Assembly: GCA_034521225.1 (NCBI GenBank)
Contig: JAXHMR010000029.1
Location: forward strand, 1 to 64,000
DNA length: 64,000 nucleotides
Direction: 5' to 3'
From: Woeseia sp034521225
Lineage (GTDB): Bacteria; Pseudomonadota; Gammaproteobacteria; Steroidobacterales; Woeseiaceae
Shown here: in pieces, positions 10,055-18,775 of the stretch
How the letters are laid out: the number at the start of each line of letters is the position of its first letter
How positions within the stretch are numbered: position 1 is the stretch's first letter
Program-made: the position numbers and the translations under genes
Notes under the pieces: model-generated
Databases searched by the model: none
Seen by the model: only the letters and a program-made list of their open reading frames with translations
What the model was told of the DNA's origin: nothing

Positions 10055-12017
10055 TCTGCTCGTCGCTTTGCAGGAACGGGGTTACGGGGCAATTGACGTA
10101 GCGCAGCCGGCTGCCTTGCGGTGTCAGCTGGTCTGCACGCATGGCCGGATCCGCGTTGTTGATGGTGCCGGTCGTGAGGCCCGCATCGTGCACGGCGAGA
10201 AACGCGATCAGGTCATCCTGGTCGACACCGTCACCGGACACGCCAATGCCGCCGACGAGCGTCGCGCCGCGGTACACCGGGACGCTGCCCGGGAAGATCT
10301 GCAGGCCGTTGGCGAGTTGTGAAAACGCGCCGGCCGGGGCGAAGCCCGTGTCGAAGCCACCGATGCCGGTGCAGTTCGGCGGCACGTCGGGGGCCAGCCC
10401 GCTGACGAAACCGACATGCTGCACCAGCGCGTTATAGACAAGGTCAAGCTGCAGGCCGGTGGAGAACGGGCTCCATTCACCCGGTGGCTTGCTGAACGGC
10501 CCGTGCGGATTGCCGGTCACGCCGTCCGGGAACCACGGCCTCGACAGGTTGCCGCCGGCCCGGTCGGAGAACGCGACGGCGCCGTCGGCGAGTGCCGTTG
10601 GCAGGCCAAGAAAATCACGCGCGTCATCGACGTACTGCGCGAGTGCCTCGCGCCGCTTCAGCACCAGGCCACCGTTGAGGTACGCGGCGTCGGGCACGCC
10701 TGCAAGCAGGCCCGCTGCGGCGGTCGACGAAAAGAACGTCGCCGTGCGCGCTTTCTGCAGGCTGACGTCGATGCCGAACACCGGCGCGTCGCGGCTGCGG
10801 ACGATGCCGAGTATTGCGCCGTTGGTGTCGACGACCGAGATGCTGACGCGCGCCGCGGAACCGAGCGGCGTGCGAATCTGGGCCCGCGTGCGGTTGGCGA
10901 CATCCAGTGCGGCCGCGAGCAGGGCCTGCACTTCGCCGGCCGTCAGTGCATCGGGGCCATCACTGCCCGCTACAGGCCGGAAGCGCTCGGCATCGGCGTT
11001 GTCGACCAGCACGAAGGCGTCCAGTCCCGGGTAATCGAGCGTGTCCGGCCGGATGCCCGAACCCGGCTGGCCGAACGGCTGTCCGGCGGCGATCGCGGCG
11101 GCGGCGTAACCCGGGACGGCGACAAGAACGCCGTCGATATTGTTGATCGCGGCAAACGCCGGCGCGGACTCAGGAAGGCTCATCAGGTCACCGGGCAAGC
11201 CGTCGCTGAAGATCAGCTGGCGGCCTTCAACGGTGATCCGGCCGGCGCGCCGCTCATCCGGCGCGGCCAGCGACTGTGTCGCGGCCAGTGCGACCAACTC
11301 GTCGTCATCGATGTCGCGGTCGCGCGTGTCAGAATCAAAACCGTAGCGCCCGTCACTGATGACACCGACGCCGCCAACCGGCGTGCCCGCCTTGTACAGC
11401 GGCAGGCCGCCCGGGTCGGCCGCCAGTCCCAGCGGCGAGCGGTGCGGTCCGGCGTCCGGCGACGCAACGAAGCGGCTCAGCAGATCGGAACAGGCGAGCT
11501 GGCTGAACTGCACGCCGAACAGTGGTCCGCCCGGCTGCAGCGGGTCGTTGGGATTGAAATGATCCTGCACGATCTGGCTGGCTGTGCGGGTGCTGAACGC
11601 GTTGCCTTCGGTCGACAGGTAGGCGGCGGTCACGGCCTTGGCGATGGCGGCCATCGTATCGGGCACGATGTCGACGCCGTCCAGGCCGCCGTCGGCCGGC
11701 GCTGCCGGAGATCGTATCGTTACCGTCGTTGCCGCGCCGTTCATGCGGAATACGGCCAGCACGTTACCGACCCGGTCGACGACGGCAACAGTTGCGGCGA
11801 CGCCGCGTGCAGCAGCTTCCGCTGCGGCGCGGGCGACGACGCCCTCGACGTCCACCACGGTGAGTCGCGTCGGCGTGTCGGCGCAGGCGCCCGTGCAACC
11901 GGCTGGCGGTGTCTGCGGATCGATGCCCGGCGCTTCGGTCCTGGTACCGCTGCCGCAGGCCGCAAGGAACCCCGGCAACAGCGCCGCCAGCAAAACGTGC
12001 TGCCGCGGCAGACGCAT
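10035..12017 (-). CDS. Lipoprotein with two HbpS/GlcG-like domains
   Basis: The start is ATG 12017 (MRLPRQHVLLAALLPGFLAA followed by Cys21), giving a lipoprotein signal with lipobox LAAC. The longer open frame to 12155 is the end of the upstream gene. The mature protein of about 640 residues carries two copies of the HbpS/GlcG (DUF336) fold. Signatures are VARAAAEAAARGVAATVAVVD with VLAVFRMNGA in the first, and ARVSISVVDTNGAILGIVRS in the second. Each ends in a glycine-rich VGGVGVISDG or VGGIGVSGDG segment near DIDDDELVALAA and DQDDLIAFLA. HbpS of Streptomyces binds haem and iron. In a haem-rich operon it could chaperone haem, sense redox state or sit at the outer membrane with the barrel. 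The stop of the FHA cytochrome and this ATG are separated by one base. Confidence 0.75.
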   Translation of the reverse strand: MRLPRQHVLLAALLPGFLAACGSGTRTEAPGIDPQTPPAGCTGACADTPTRLTVVDVEGVVARAAAEAAARGVAATVAVVDRVGNVLAVFRMNGAATTVTIRSPAAPADGGLDGVDIVPDTMAAIAKAVTAAYLSTEGNAFSTRTASQIVQDHFNPNDPLQPGGPLFGVQFSQLACSDLLSRFVASPDAGPHRSPLGLAADPGGLPLYKAGTPVGGVGVISDGRYGFDSDTRDRDIDDDELVALAATQSLAAPDERRAGRITVEGRQLIFSDGLPGDLMSLPESAPAFAAINNIDGVLVAVPGYAAAAIAAGQPFGQPGSGIRPDTLDYPGLDAFVLVDNADAERFRPVAGSDGPDALTAGEVQALLAAALDVANRTRAQIRTPLGSAARVSISVVDTNGAILGIVRSRDAPVFGIDVSLQKARTATFFSSTAAAGLLAGVPDAAYLNGGLVLKRREALAQYVDDARDFLGLPTALADGAVAFSDRAGGNLSRPWFPDGVTGNPHGPFSKPPGEWSPFSTGLQLDLVYNALVQHVGFVSGLAPDVPPNCTGIGGFDTGFAPAGAFSQLANGLQIFPGSVPVYRGATLVGGIGVSGDGVDQDDLIAFLAVHDAGLTTGTINNADPAMRADQLTPQGSRLRYVNCPVTPFLQSDEQNVCAGK

Positions 12018-12018
12018 G

Positions 12019-13716
12019 TCAGGGTGCTCCGCGCCGGCCGGCCGCCGCCGGTTCTGGCTGGAACAGCGGCTTGTCCGGGTCGTGGAAGCCGTGACACAGG
12101 ATGCAGGTGCTGGCCGTCTGGCCGGCGGCGTTACGCCGCGCAATGCCGCTGCCATGACAGGTCCGGCACGTATCCATCCCTGGCATCAGCAGGTCCGTTG
12201 CCTCGCCGGACTCTGACGCGGCATGACAACTGTCGCAGCCCGACACGGTCGTGCCGTGCGCGGCGTGCGAGAAACGGGCGTGCGGAAAAAAGCGTTCAGT
12301 CAACCGCACCGGCTCCACGCGCCATGGCAGTGCCGTGTTTGACGGTACGTTTGTCACTTCATGGCAATTGATGCAGGCGCGCCGCTCGAACAGGTCAGCC
12401 GCGACCGTGAGTGCCTGCGCGCGTGCCTCGGCGGCGGCGCGGTCGCGGTCGGCCCGCGTCAGTGCCTGGCCCGGGCGGCGCAATCGTTGCTGTGCATTGC
12501 CGGTGCCGTCGTCGCCGAGCAGGCGCGCACTGTAATACTCGATGAGTACCTGCAACACGCCTTCGGGATCGCCGTGCGGAACCGTGCGTGACGGGTCTGC
12601 CGGATCAAAACTCAGTGCGTGGCAGCTGCTGCAATGCTTGTCCATGCGAATCGGCTGCATGCGTGCGCCGCCCGGTTCCGGCTGGTGGCAATCCTGGCAG
12701 ACCAGCACCTGCCGGCCGTCCGGGGCCAGGACACCTTCAGCGTCCAGGTGCAGTGCGTGATCGAAGCGCAAATTGGAGCGCTCGGCATGGCGCACGTCCG
12801 ACAGCAAGTGCCGTTCCGTCCGCCATTCGGTTCCACCGTCTGCCGGCACCGGCACCGCGAGGCTGACGCGAAAGGGCGGATGGTCGTCGAGAAAGTCCGA
12901 GGCGCCAGGCAGGTCTGTGCCGGCGGGCCCGTCCGCGTGGCAATCGCCGCAAAGTCCCTGGTGTTCGCTGATGAGCAGCGGCGGTTCGTTATGTTCGAGG
13001 TGACAGCTCGCGCAACGCATCGTGCCCAGCACCGTCGGCGCCATACCGGCGACATGGCGGCTGGCTTCGTGGCACTCGCCGCAGGCTGAATCCGGCACGC
13101 GCCGGAACGGCTTCACGTGGCAGGCCTCGCATTCCGCGGCAACGCTCGCGTGCGTCCGGTGCACGTCGCCGGCGAGCCACAGGCTGTCGTCCGGCAGCAG
13201 TGGTACGCCTCTGACGACGCCTGCAACACCCGGGCCGAACAAAGAAAGCGCCGGAATCGCGAACGCGAGCAGCAGCACCAAGCCTGCGGCAATCCACGAC
13301 AGGCGGCGCTTGCCGAAGCCTGCGAGCGTCCGTACCGGTGTGCTCCACGCGGGCGCAAGGTGGTGCTCCCCGGCATCGTCGGCCAGTTCGAAACTCAGGG
13401 CGGCGTCGACGCCGGGCGGCGGTTCCAGGATGCGCAGCAGGTTTGCGCCGACAGTAATCTCGTCGCCCACCTGCAGCAAAGCTTCCCGCTGCGAGCGGCC
13501 GTTGACGGTGACACCGGCGAGTGCGGTGCTGACGATGGCAAGGCCGTCATCGCGTGCCTCGATGCGCGCGTGCTGCAGGCGCGCGCGGCGATCGCGGACG
13601 TGCAGCGTCTGGTCGGTGGCGCGGCCGATCGTTACGCTTTCGGATTCGATCAGCTTGTCTGCGTGTTCCTGCGCACCGCCGGCACCGTGGGTAATAAAGC
13701 GTATGAGGTACTTCAC
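12019..13716 (-). CDS. FHA-domain transmembrane decahaem cytochrome c
   Basis: I chose the GTG at 13716 (reading VKYLIRFITH), four bases after the cytochrome b stop; the frame is open to 13767 only through that gene. The 565-residue product has an N-terminal FHA domain (about 25-95), one membrane helix (about 141-161, WIAAGLVLLLAFAIPALSLF) and ten haem motifs from residue 196: CEACH, CGECH, CASCH, CGDCH, CQDCH, CSSCH, CINCH, CDSCH, CRTCH and CILCH. The FHA domain keeps GR, the His of LQHARIE and VNG. The Ser usually found before that His (SRRHA) is replaced in RARLQHA. With this order the FHA domain is cytoplasmic and the haems periplasmic, so a phosphoprotein signal could reach an electron carrier. 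No Ser/Thr kinase is visible in the window. Confidence 0.88.
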   Translation of the reverse strand: MKYLIRFITHGAGGAQEHADKLIESESVTIGRATDQTLHVRDRRARLQHARIEARDDGLAIVSTALAGVTVNGRSQREALLQVGDEITVGANLLRILEPPPGVDAALSFELADDAGEHHLAPAWSTPVRTLAGFGKRRLSWIAAGLVLLLAFAIPALSLFGPGVAGVVRGVPLLPDDSLWLAGDVHRTHASVAAECEACHVKPFRRVPDSACGECHEASRHVAGMAPTVLGTMRCASCHLEHNEPPLLISEHQGLCGDCHADGPAGTDLPGASDFLDDHPPFRVSLAVPVPADGGTEWRTERHLLSDVRHAERSNLRFDHALHLDAEGVLAPDGRQVLVCQDCHQPEPGGARMQPIRMDKHCSSCHALSFDPADPSRTVPHGDPEGVLQVLIEYYSARLLGDDGTGNAQQRLRRPGQALTRADRDRAAAEARAQALTVAADLFERRACINCHEVTNVPSNTALPWRVEPVRLTERFFPHARFSHAAHGTTVSGCDSCHAASESGEATDLLMPGMDTCRTCHGSGIARRNAAGQTASTCILCHGFHDPDKPLFQPEPAAAGRRGAP

Positions 13717-13720
13717 GCCG

Positions 13721-14599
13721 TCACCAGTAGAGGAACACAGTGACAATGTGGACGACGAGCGCCGCAAGCAGCGCCGCGGTAAGCGGCACGTGCGCGAACA
13801 GCCAGACGGCGAGGCGCGCGTCCAGTTGCATGTCCAGCGTCAGCGTCTTCAGGAGCTGCCGTTTGTTGCGCAAAAGCGCCGACAACTCGCCGATCGCAGC
13901 GCCGTCGCGCGCATCGGCGCTGCGCGCCTGGCGGTCCGCCAGCCAGTCCAGCAGTGCTTCCTGCCCGTCATTGGCGACGACGTGCGAGCCGCCGTTGGCC
14001 GCCAAAACGACCTGTGATTCATCGCGCCCCGTGAGCCGCGACCAGGCCGTGCCGCCAAGTTGTGTGCGTGCGATACCGCTCGCGATGGCATCACGGAAAT
14101 CCTCGCCCAGGTCCTTTGCCGCGCGTCGGCTGCGCTCATCGATGTCCTCCAACTGCGCCAGGAGTTCGGCGCGATTCGCACCATTGCGGTTGTGGCTCAT
14201 GCGCGCGGGATAGGTCGCGTAAAACCAGACGCCGACGATGCCGCTCGCAACGACCAGCACCAGCAGGACGAATGCCAGCGTGTGGACGTTTGCGCCGAGC
14301 TGGAATCCGGCGTGCAACAGGACGATCAGCGGCAGTGCCAAACCTAAGTAGACATGCGCGGACAGCCAGCCCTGCACCGTGCCCTGCGTGCTTTGGTAGC
14401 GGCGCTTGCGAATGCCGAAAGCCGTCAGCCAGAGGACCAGCGCCATCGCGACGCCTCCCAGCGTATAGCCGAGTACTGTGCCGCCGTTCGGTGGTTCCTG
14501 CGGGTCGTGCAGAAGGTATACGCCGGTTACGGCCAGGCTTATGAGCAACGCAAGCCAGAGATAACGGCGTCCGCCGTAGGCGAGTATCGACGCCTTCAT
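13721..14599 (-). CDS. Cytochrome b-like inner-membrane protein
   Basis: A 292-residue membrane protein with about five helices (roughly 12-30, 41-60, 84-100, 108-128 and 264-290) and a soluble loop of about 130 residues between the fourth and fifth. Histidines placed for haem b ligation lie within or beside helices: H82, H96 and H106 in the middle block (SAHVYLGLALPLIVLLHAGF), H270 and H284 in the last (FAHVPLTAALLAALVVHIV). The pattern resembles b-type membrane cytochromes of the ferric-reductase/b561 kind, though I cannot assign a subfamily. The ATG follows the stop of the ferredoxin-fused flavoprotein by one base, and the GTG of the FHA cytochrome lies four bases on. It most likely passes electrons between the cytoplasmic iron-sulfur protein and the periplasmic haems. 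Confidence 0.75.
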   Translation of the reverse strand: MKASILAYGGRRYLWLALLISLAVTGVYLLHDPQEPPNGGTVLGYTLGGVAMALVLWLTAFGIRKRRYQSTQGTVQGWLSAHVYLGLALPLIVLLHAGFQLGANVHTLAFVLLVLVVASGIVGVWFYATYPARMSHNRNGANRAELLAQLEDIDERSRRAAKDLGEDFRDAIASGIARTQLGGTAWSRLTGRDESQVVLAANGGSHVVANDGQEALLDWLADRQARSADARDGAAIGELSALLRNKRQLLKTLTLDMQLDARLAVWLFAHVPLTAALLAALVVHIVTVFLYW

Positions 14600-14600
14600 G

Positions 14601-16980
14601 TCAGCTGGCCCGTTTTGTCAGGTTGACGAACCCGGCCGGGCTCATGCGCATGGCGGCGCCGGTGGGACAGGCGCGCACGCACGCCGGGCCACCGCTCAGG
14701 TCCTTGCACATGTCGCACTTCACCGCCTTTTTGACCGCATCATCGCTGGTGAGCGGCGCGCGTTGACCGGGCGCGGCACCGCGTCCGGTCAAAAGCCAGC
14801 CGGCGAGGCCGGTCGCCGGTTCGCGCGGCGCCGCCATCTGGATAACATCGTAGGGGCAGTTCTGCTCGCAATTGCCGCAGCCGATGCAGCTGTCCTCGAT
14901 GTAGACCTCGCCGTTCGGTGCGCGGCGGATTGCATCGGGCGGACAGTCCTTCATGCAGTGCGGGTCTTCGCAATGGCGGCACGAGGTTGGTACGTGCACC
15001 TGCGCATACGAAGGCCCCGCGGCGCGATCCAGCCGCGACGTGCCGTCGTGCGTTTCGGCGCAGGCCGTTTCGCAATTGTCGCAGCCAATGCACAGGTTCT
15101 CGTCGATCAGGAGTACATCGGTCGCCTCGCCCAGGCCCTGCTGCATCAAAAACGAAATCAGGTCGCCGGCCTCGGGCGCGGCTTCCATGCGCAGGTTTTC
15201 ACTCAGGCGCCGGCTGACGGTGTCCTGCATCCGTTCGCGCAGGCCCTCGTGACGTTCGAGCAGGTCGCGGAACACGTCCGCGCGCAGGAAAATCGATTCA
15301 GTGGCGACGGTTGCGGCGACCGTCGCCGAGCGGGTTGCCTCGGTAATCAGTCCCATTTCACCGACGAAATTGCCGGCGGCGACGTACGATGTGACGATGT
15401 CACGCGCGCCAATGCGCCTCGACACCGACACGGAGCCCGCGCGTATCAGGTGCAAACCGTCCGCATCATCACCCTCGCGAAACAGCATTTCCCCGGCCTT
15501 GTAGCGGCGGAGTTCGGTCGTCGCCGCGACCTCTTGCAGTTCCTCGGCGGGAGCATTGGGGGTGAGGCCGGCGCGCAGCGTACGCATGATGAAGTGCCGG
15601 TCGATCTCGCCGCGCACGGGTTCGTAGGTATTCATAAGCCTGACGATTTCCCGGCGCGGCGACTCCAGCAGTACGCACGCGGATGCGGCGCGTACCGTGG
15701 CGGCACGCCGCCGTCCGGAAAGCAGGCTCATCTCGCCGAAAAACTGCCCGGCTTCGAGCCGGATAAACGTGCCGCTGTCAGTCTCGATGTCAACAGCGCC
15801 CTCGACGATGCTGAGGAAAGAATTGGTGTAGTCGTTCTTGCGAAAGATCACGTCGCCTGGCTGCGGTGTCAGCAGGTTGCTGGCAAGCACCAGCTCGCGC
15901 AGCACCAGCGCGTTGATCTTTGCAAAAAGTGGCAGCCGCTCGCGCAACAGGTCGAGTGTCGCATCGACGCCCAGGTCGAATGGCAGTGCGCTGAACTTCT
16001 GCGCCAGCAGGTTGTGGTCAGCGGGCTGCACGTCGTTGCCCGTGATGTACTCGACGACCTCGTAGCCCTGGTTCATGGCCTGCTTGATCAGCGGGTAGCC
16101 ACCCAGCGCGCCGATGACGTAAAGACCCGGCACGTTGGTCTCGTAGCGCGTTGTCAGTTCGGGCAGCGACGTCGGCTCGTCGTTCGGGAATTCAATGCCG
16201 CAGGATTCGACGAAACGGCGCGGCGGGATTGCACCGAGCCTTGCAATAATGCCGATCGCAGGGTACGCGCGATTGCGCCGTGTCCGTATCCAGCACAATT
16301 GCCTGGCCGCCGTCGCCATCTGATTCCACGCCGGCGACCGTCGTGTTGTAGAAACAATTGACGAGTCCGTCGTCGATGGCGCGGCTGATGAGGGTCAGGT
16401 TGCCTTCCTTTGCGCGTGCGAATTCATCGCGACGATTAACGATAAACACCTTGTTTTGCCGCGCCAGTGCCAACGCGTTTTCAATGGCGGCATCGCCCGC
16501 GCCGACGACAACGATGGTCTCGTCGCGGCATTCGTCCGGGTCATCCAGCGTGTACTGCACGAACGGCGGGTCGTCGCCGGGCACACCGAGGCGCCGCGGA
16601 TTGCCCTGCAAGCCGATGGCGAGGACGACCGCTCGCGCATCGACATGCGAGCCATCCTTGAGCGCCAGCTGGAAGCCGTCGCCTGCGCTGGAAATGCCGG
16701 TGACTTCCGCGCCGGCCCGCAGCTCGACGCTTTGCGACGTCAGGTCTTCCTGCCAGGCATGCAGCACGGCTTCGCGGGTGCCGGCGGCGAAGCGGATGTC
16801 GCTCTGCAACGGCACGACTGAAGGCTCCGCCATGACGTGCTTGCCGCGTTGATAGTGCTGTATCGTGTTGGCGTGTGCGGGGCTCGCTTCGAGCAGGCAA
16901 TAGCGCAGGCCGCGCTGGTTCGCGCGGGCCGCGGCGCTCAGGCCAGCGGGGCCGCCGCCGACAATGGCGAGATCAAGCAC
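14601..16980 (-). CDS. Flavin reductase, two cNMP-binding domains and four-cluster ferredoxin in one chain
   Basis: About 793 residues, split by one frameshift near 16265. The N-terminal third is a thioredoxin-reductase-like fold with GGGPAG at residues 8-13 for FAD and GAGDAA at 160-165 for NAD(P)H. The redox CxxC of true thioredoxin reductase is absent, which places it nearer YpdA-type enzymes. Two cyclic-nucleotide-binding domains follow, each with a proper phosphate cassette: GEMSLLSGRRRAATV and GEMGLITEATRSATV. The C-terminus has 16 cysteines in four ferredoxin motifs (CIGCDNCETAC, CRHCEDPHCMKDC, CIGCGNCEQNC, and CDMC with CVRAC), like the DmsB/NrfC type with four [4Fe-4S] clusters. There is no export signal, so it is cytoplasmic. 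It looks like an electron entry or exit module gated by cAMP or cGMP, upstream of the membrane cytochromes in the operon. Confidence 0.88.
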
Positions 16981-17062
16981 CTGTCACCGCGCGCCGCAAT
17001 GTAATGACAGGCGTACCTGCGCTTTTGCTCCGTGCGTGCTGCATGGCGAGCCGGCCGCGTCC

Positions 17063-18775
17063 TTAAGGGTCGCCGAATGCAACGGCGCCCGAGACGGTGG
17101 TCTGGCCACCAGGATCCTGCAGTGGTGATAGGTCAGGCCGGCGCCCCCTGGGAATGTCGGGTCCGAGGTGTCGCCTTCGCTGCTAAAGAAGCCACTGAAC
17201 AGGCCGTTGCCGCCACCTGCGCCGTCGACGGTAACGGTGTCGTAGGCGCCCTCGAACAGGTGCGCGGGGCGTGCCGGGTCGATTAACGGCCCAAGGACGC
17301 CGCTGCCTCTTGCCTCCCACTGCGACTGCCCGAGCGTAAGGCTCAATGTGCTGGTGACTTGCTGGTTCGTGAAGTCGGCGACAAGCGTCGCGTACCGAGC
17401 ACGCCGGTATTGCCGAAATTGTCGGTCGGCGATGTCGCGCCGATCAGGCTGTAGGTTGCCGTGCCGCTCACGGGGATAACGGGCGCGGTCATCCAGTCCG
17501 GGCTGCTGATCCAGTGCGCCGATTGCTGTGAGAGGTCGACGTCCACATTGCCGCCGGTCGCCGTCACGATGCTCGCTGTACCGCCGGACCAGCGGCCCCA
17601 GCGCAGCAGCGTGACCGTGTCGCTGCCCGACTCGACGGTCGCCGCCGTGTTGATGTCGAAATCGCCGTCCTCAAAACCCTGCTGCAGAAACAGAAACGGT
17701 GCGCTGAAGCCTGTCAGGTTGCCGTCCGTGTCGAGCGTGTAGTTGCCCAGGTCGTTGTCGGCGACAGTGCTGAAGGCCTGCAGCTGCACGGCCTCCAGCG
17801 GCCCGCTGCTCCAGCTGATGGTGCGGTTGCCGGGCGGTGGCTGTTGCGGATCGGGACTCTGCCCGGGTGTGATGTCGATCAGCGAGCCGTCAGCGTCCAG
17901 CACGTTCACCGGTTGCTCCGGCGCCTCGCCGCTGCCTGGAGCCTCCGGGTTTGCATCGTCGTCATCGTCGCGCGCAGCCGGTACGTCGGGCTGGCGGCGG
18001 CTGCCGAGCTTGCTGTCGAAGCCGGCGACAGGCTGTTCCGCGCGCGCGCCGTCGGCGGGCGCGCCGCTGTCGATCGCGCTGCGGTGGCGGTACCGAAAGC
18101 CGCCGCGGGCGTCGATGTCGAGCGGAATGAAAGCGTACTCGCCGGCGCGCAGTTCGATATCGCCGGTCTCGTTGCGGAATACAATGATGCCCTCGGTCAC
18201 GCCGATGTACAGGCCGTCCTCCGGCGGCGCTGCGCCATCGGCGGCGCTGCAGTCGCCACCGCACAGCAACAGGGCGAAATCGGTACCACGAATGCCGAGC
18301 ACGCCGACCGGCGTACGCACTTCGTATTTGTCGTCGGCCTGCTTGCCGATGGCACCGGTAATCGTGCGAAAACCGCCTTTGAGGAGCCGCGTCACGCTGG
18401 CGTCCTGGTCCGCGGATGTGACGGCTGCTGCCGCCGGGTCGTCGTCGCCGGCTGCGTAGGCGAATTCCTCGATGCGCAATGCGCTTTCGGGGCGAATCGC
18501 TATCTTGGCGCCGTCCAGCATTAACAGCTGCGCCCGCGAAGCACTGCCGGTGCGGACGGTATCCTCGACCAGCACGTCGTCACCCTTGGCGAGCGGTTCC
18601 GGCGGCGTGCGTTCGGCGGTCACCTGCCCGGTGGCAAAGATCACCTGGCCCGCGGGCGTCGCGGTCCGCGGTCGGCAGCCACGCGCAACAAGCAGCAGCC
18701 GAGCGCGAAAGCACAGGAAAGCGTGCGGTTATCGTGTACCACCGCTCGCAGCGGTGACTGACTGTATTCGTTCAT
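17063..18775 (-). CDS. FecR-domain protein, frameshifted
   Basis: The start is ATG 18775, whose ATGA overlaps the stop of the TPR barrel gene. The first 40 codons (MNEYSQSPLRAVVHDN, then a hydrophobic signal-like stretch) run into a stop, so a frameshift near 18680 joins them to VIFATGQVTAERT. The FecR domain follows: LAKGDDVLVEDTVRTGSASR, LMLDGAKIAIRPESALRI, LKGGFRTITGAIGK, RTPVGVLGIRGTDFALLLC. A second frameshift near 17395 leads to a Gly-rich C-terminal part ending at TAA 17063 (GQTTVSGAVAFGDP). FecR domains read envelope signals in iron uptake, but many such stand-alone exported proteins neighbour CHASE2 cyclases and are poorly understood. Here it sits between the cyclase pair and the redox operon, which suggests a sensing or scaffolding role. 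Confidence 0.75.

Noticed and set aside
10416..12371. A 651-residue rightward reading frame.
   Set aside because: It is fully antisense to the HbpS-like lipoprotein, with arginine-rich, motif-free text caused by high GC codon bias.
14601..16980. Naming the flavoprotein a thioredoxin reductase.
   Set aside because: The redox-active CxxC between the FAD and NADPH segments is absent, and the chain carries ferredoxin clusters instead.
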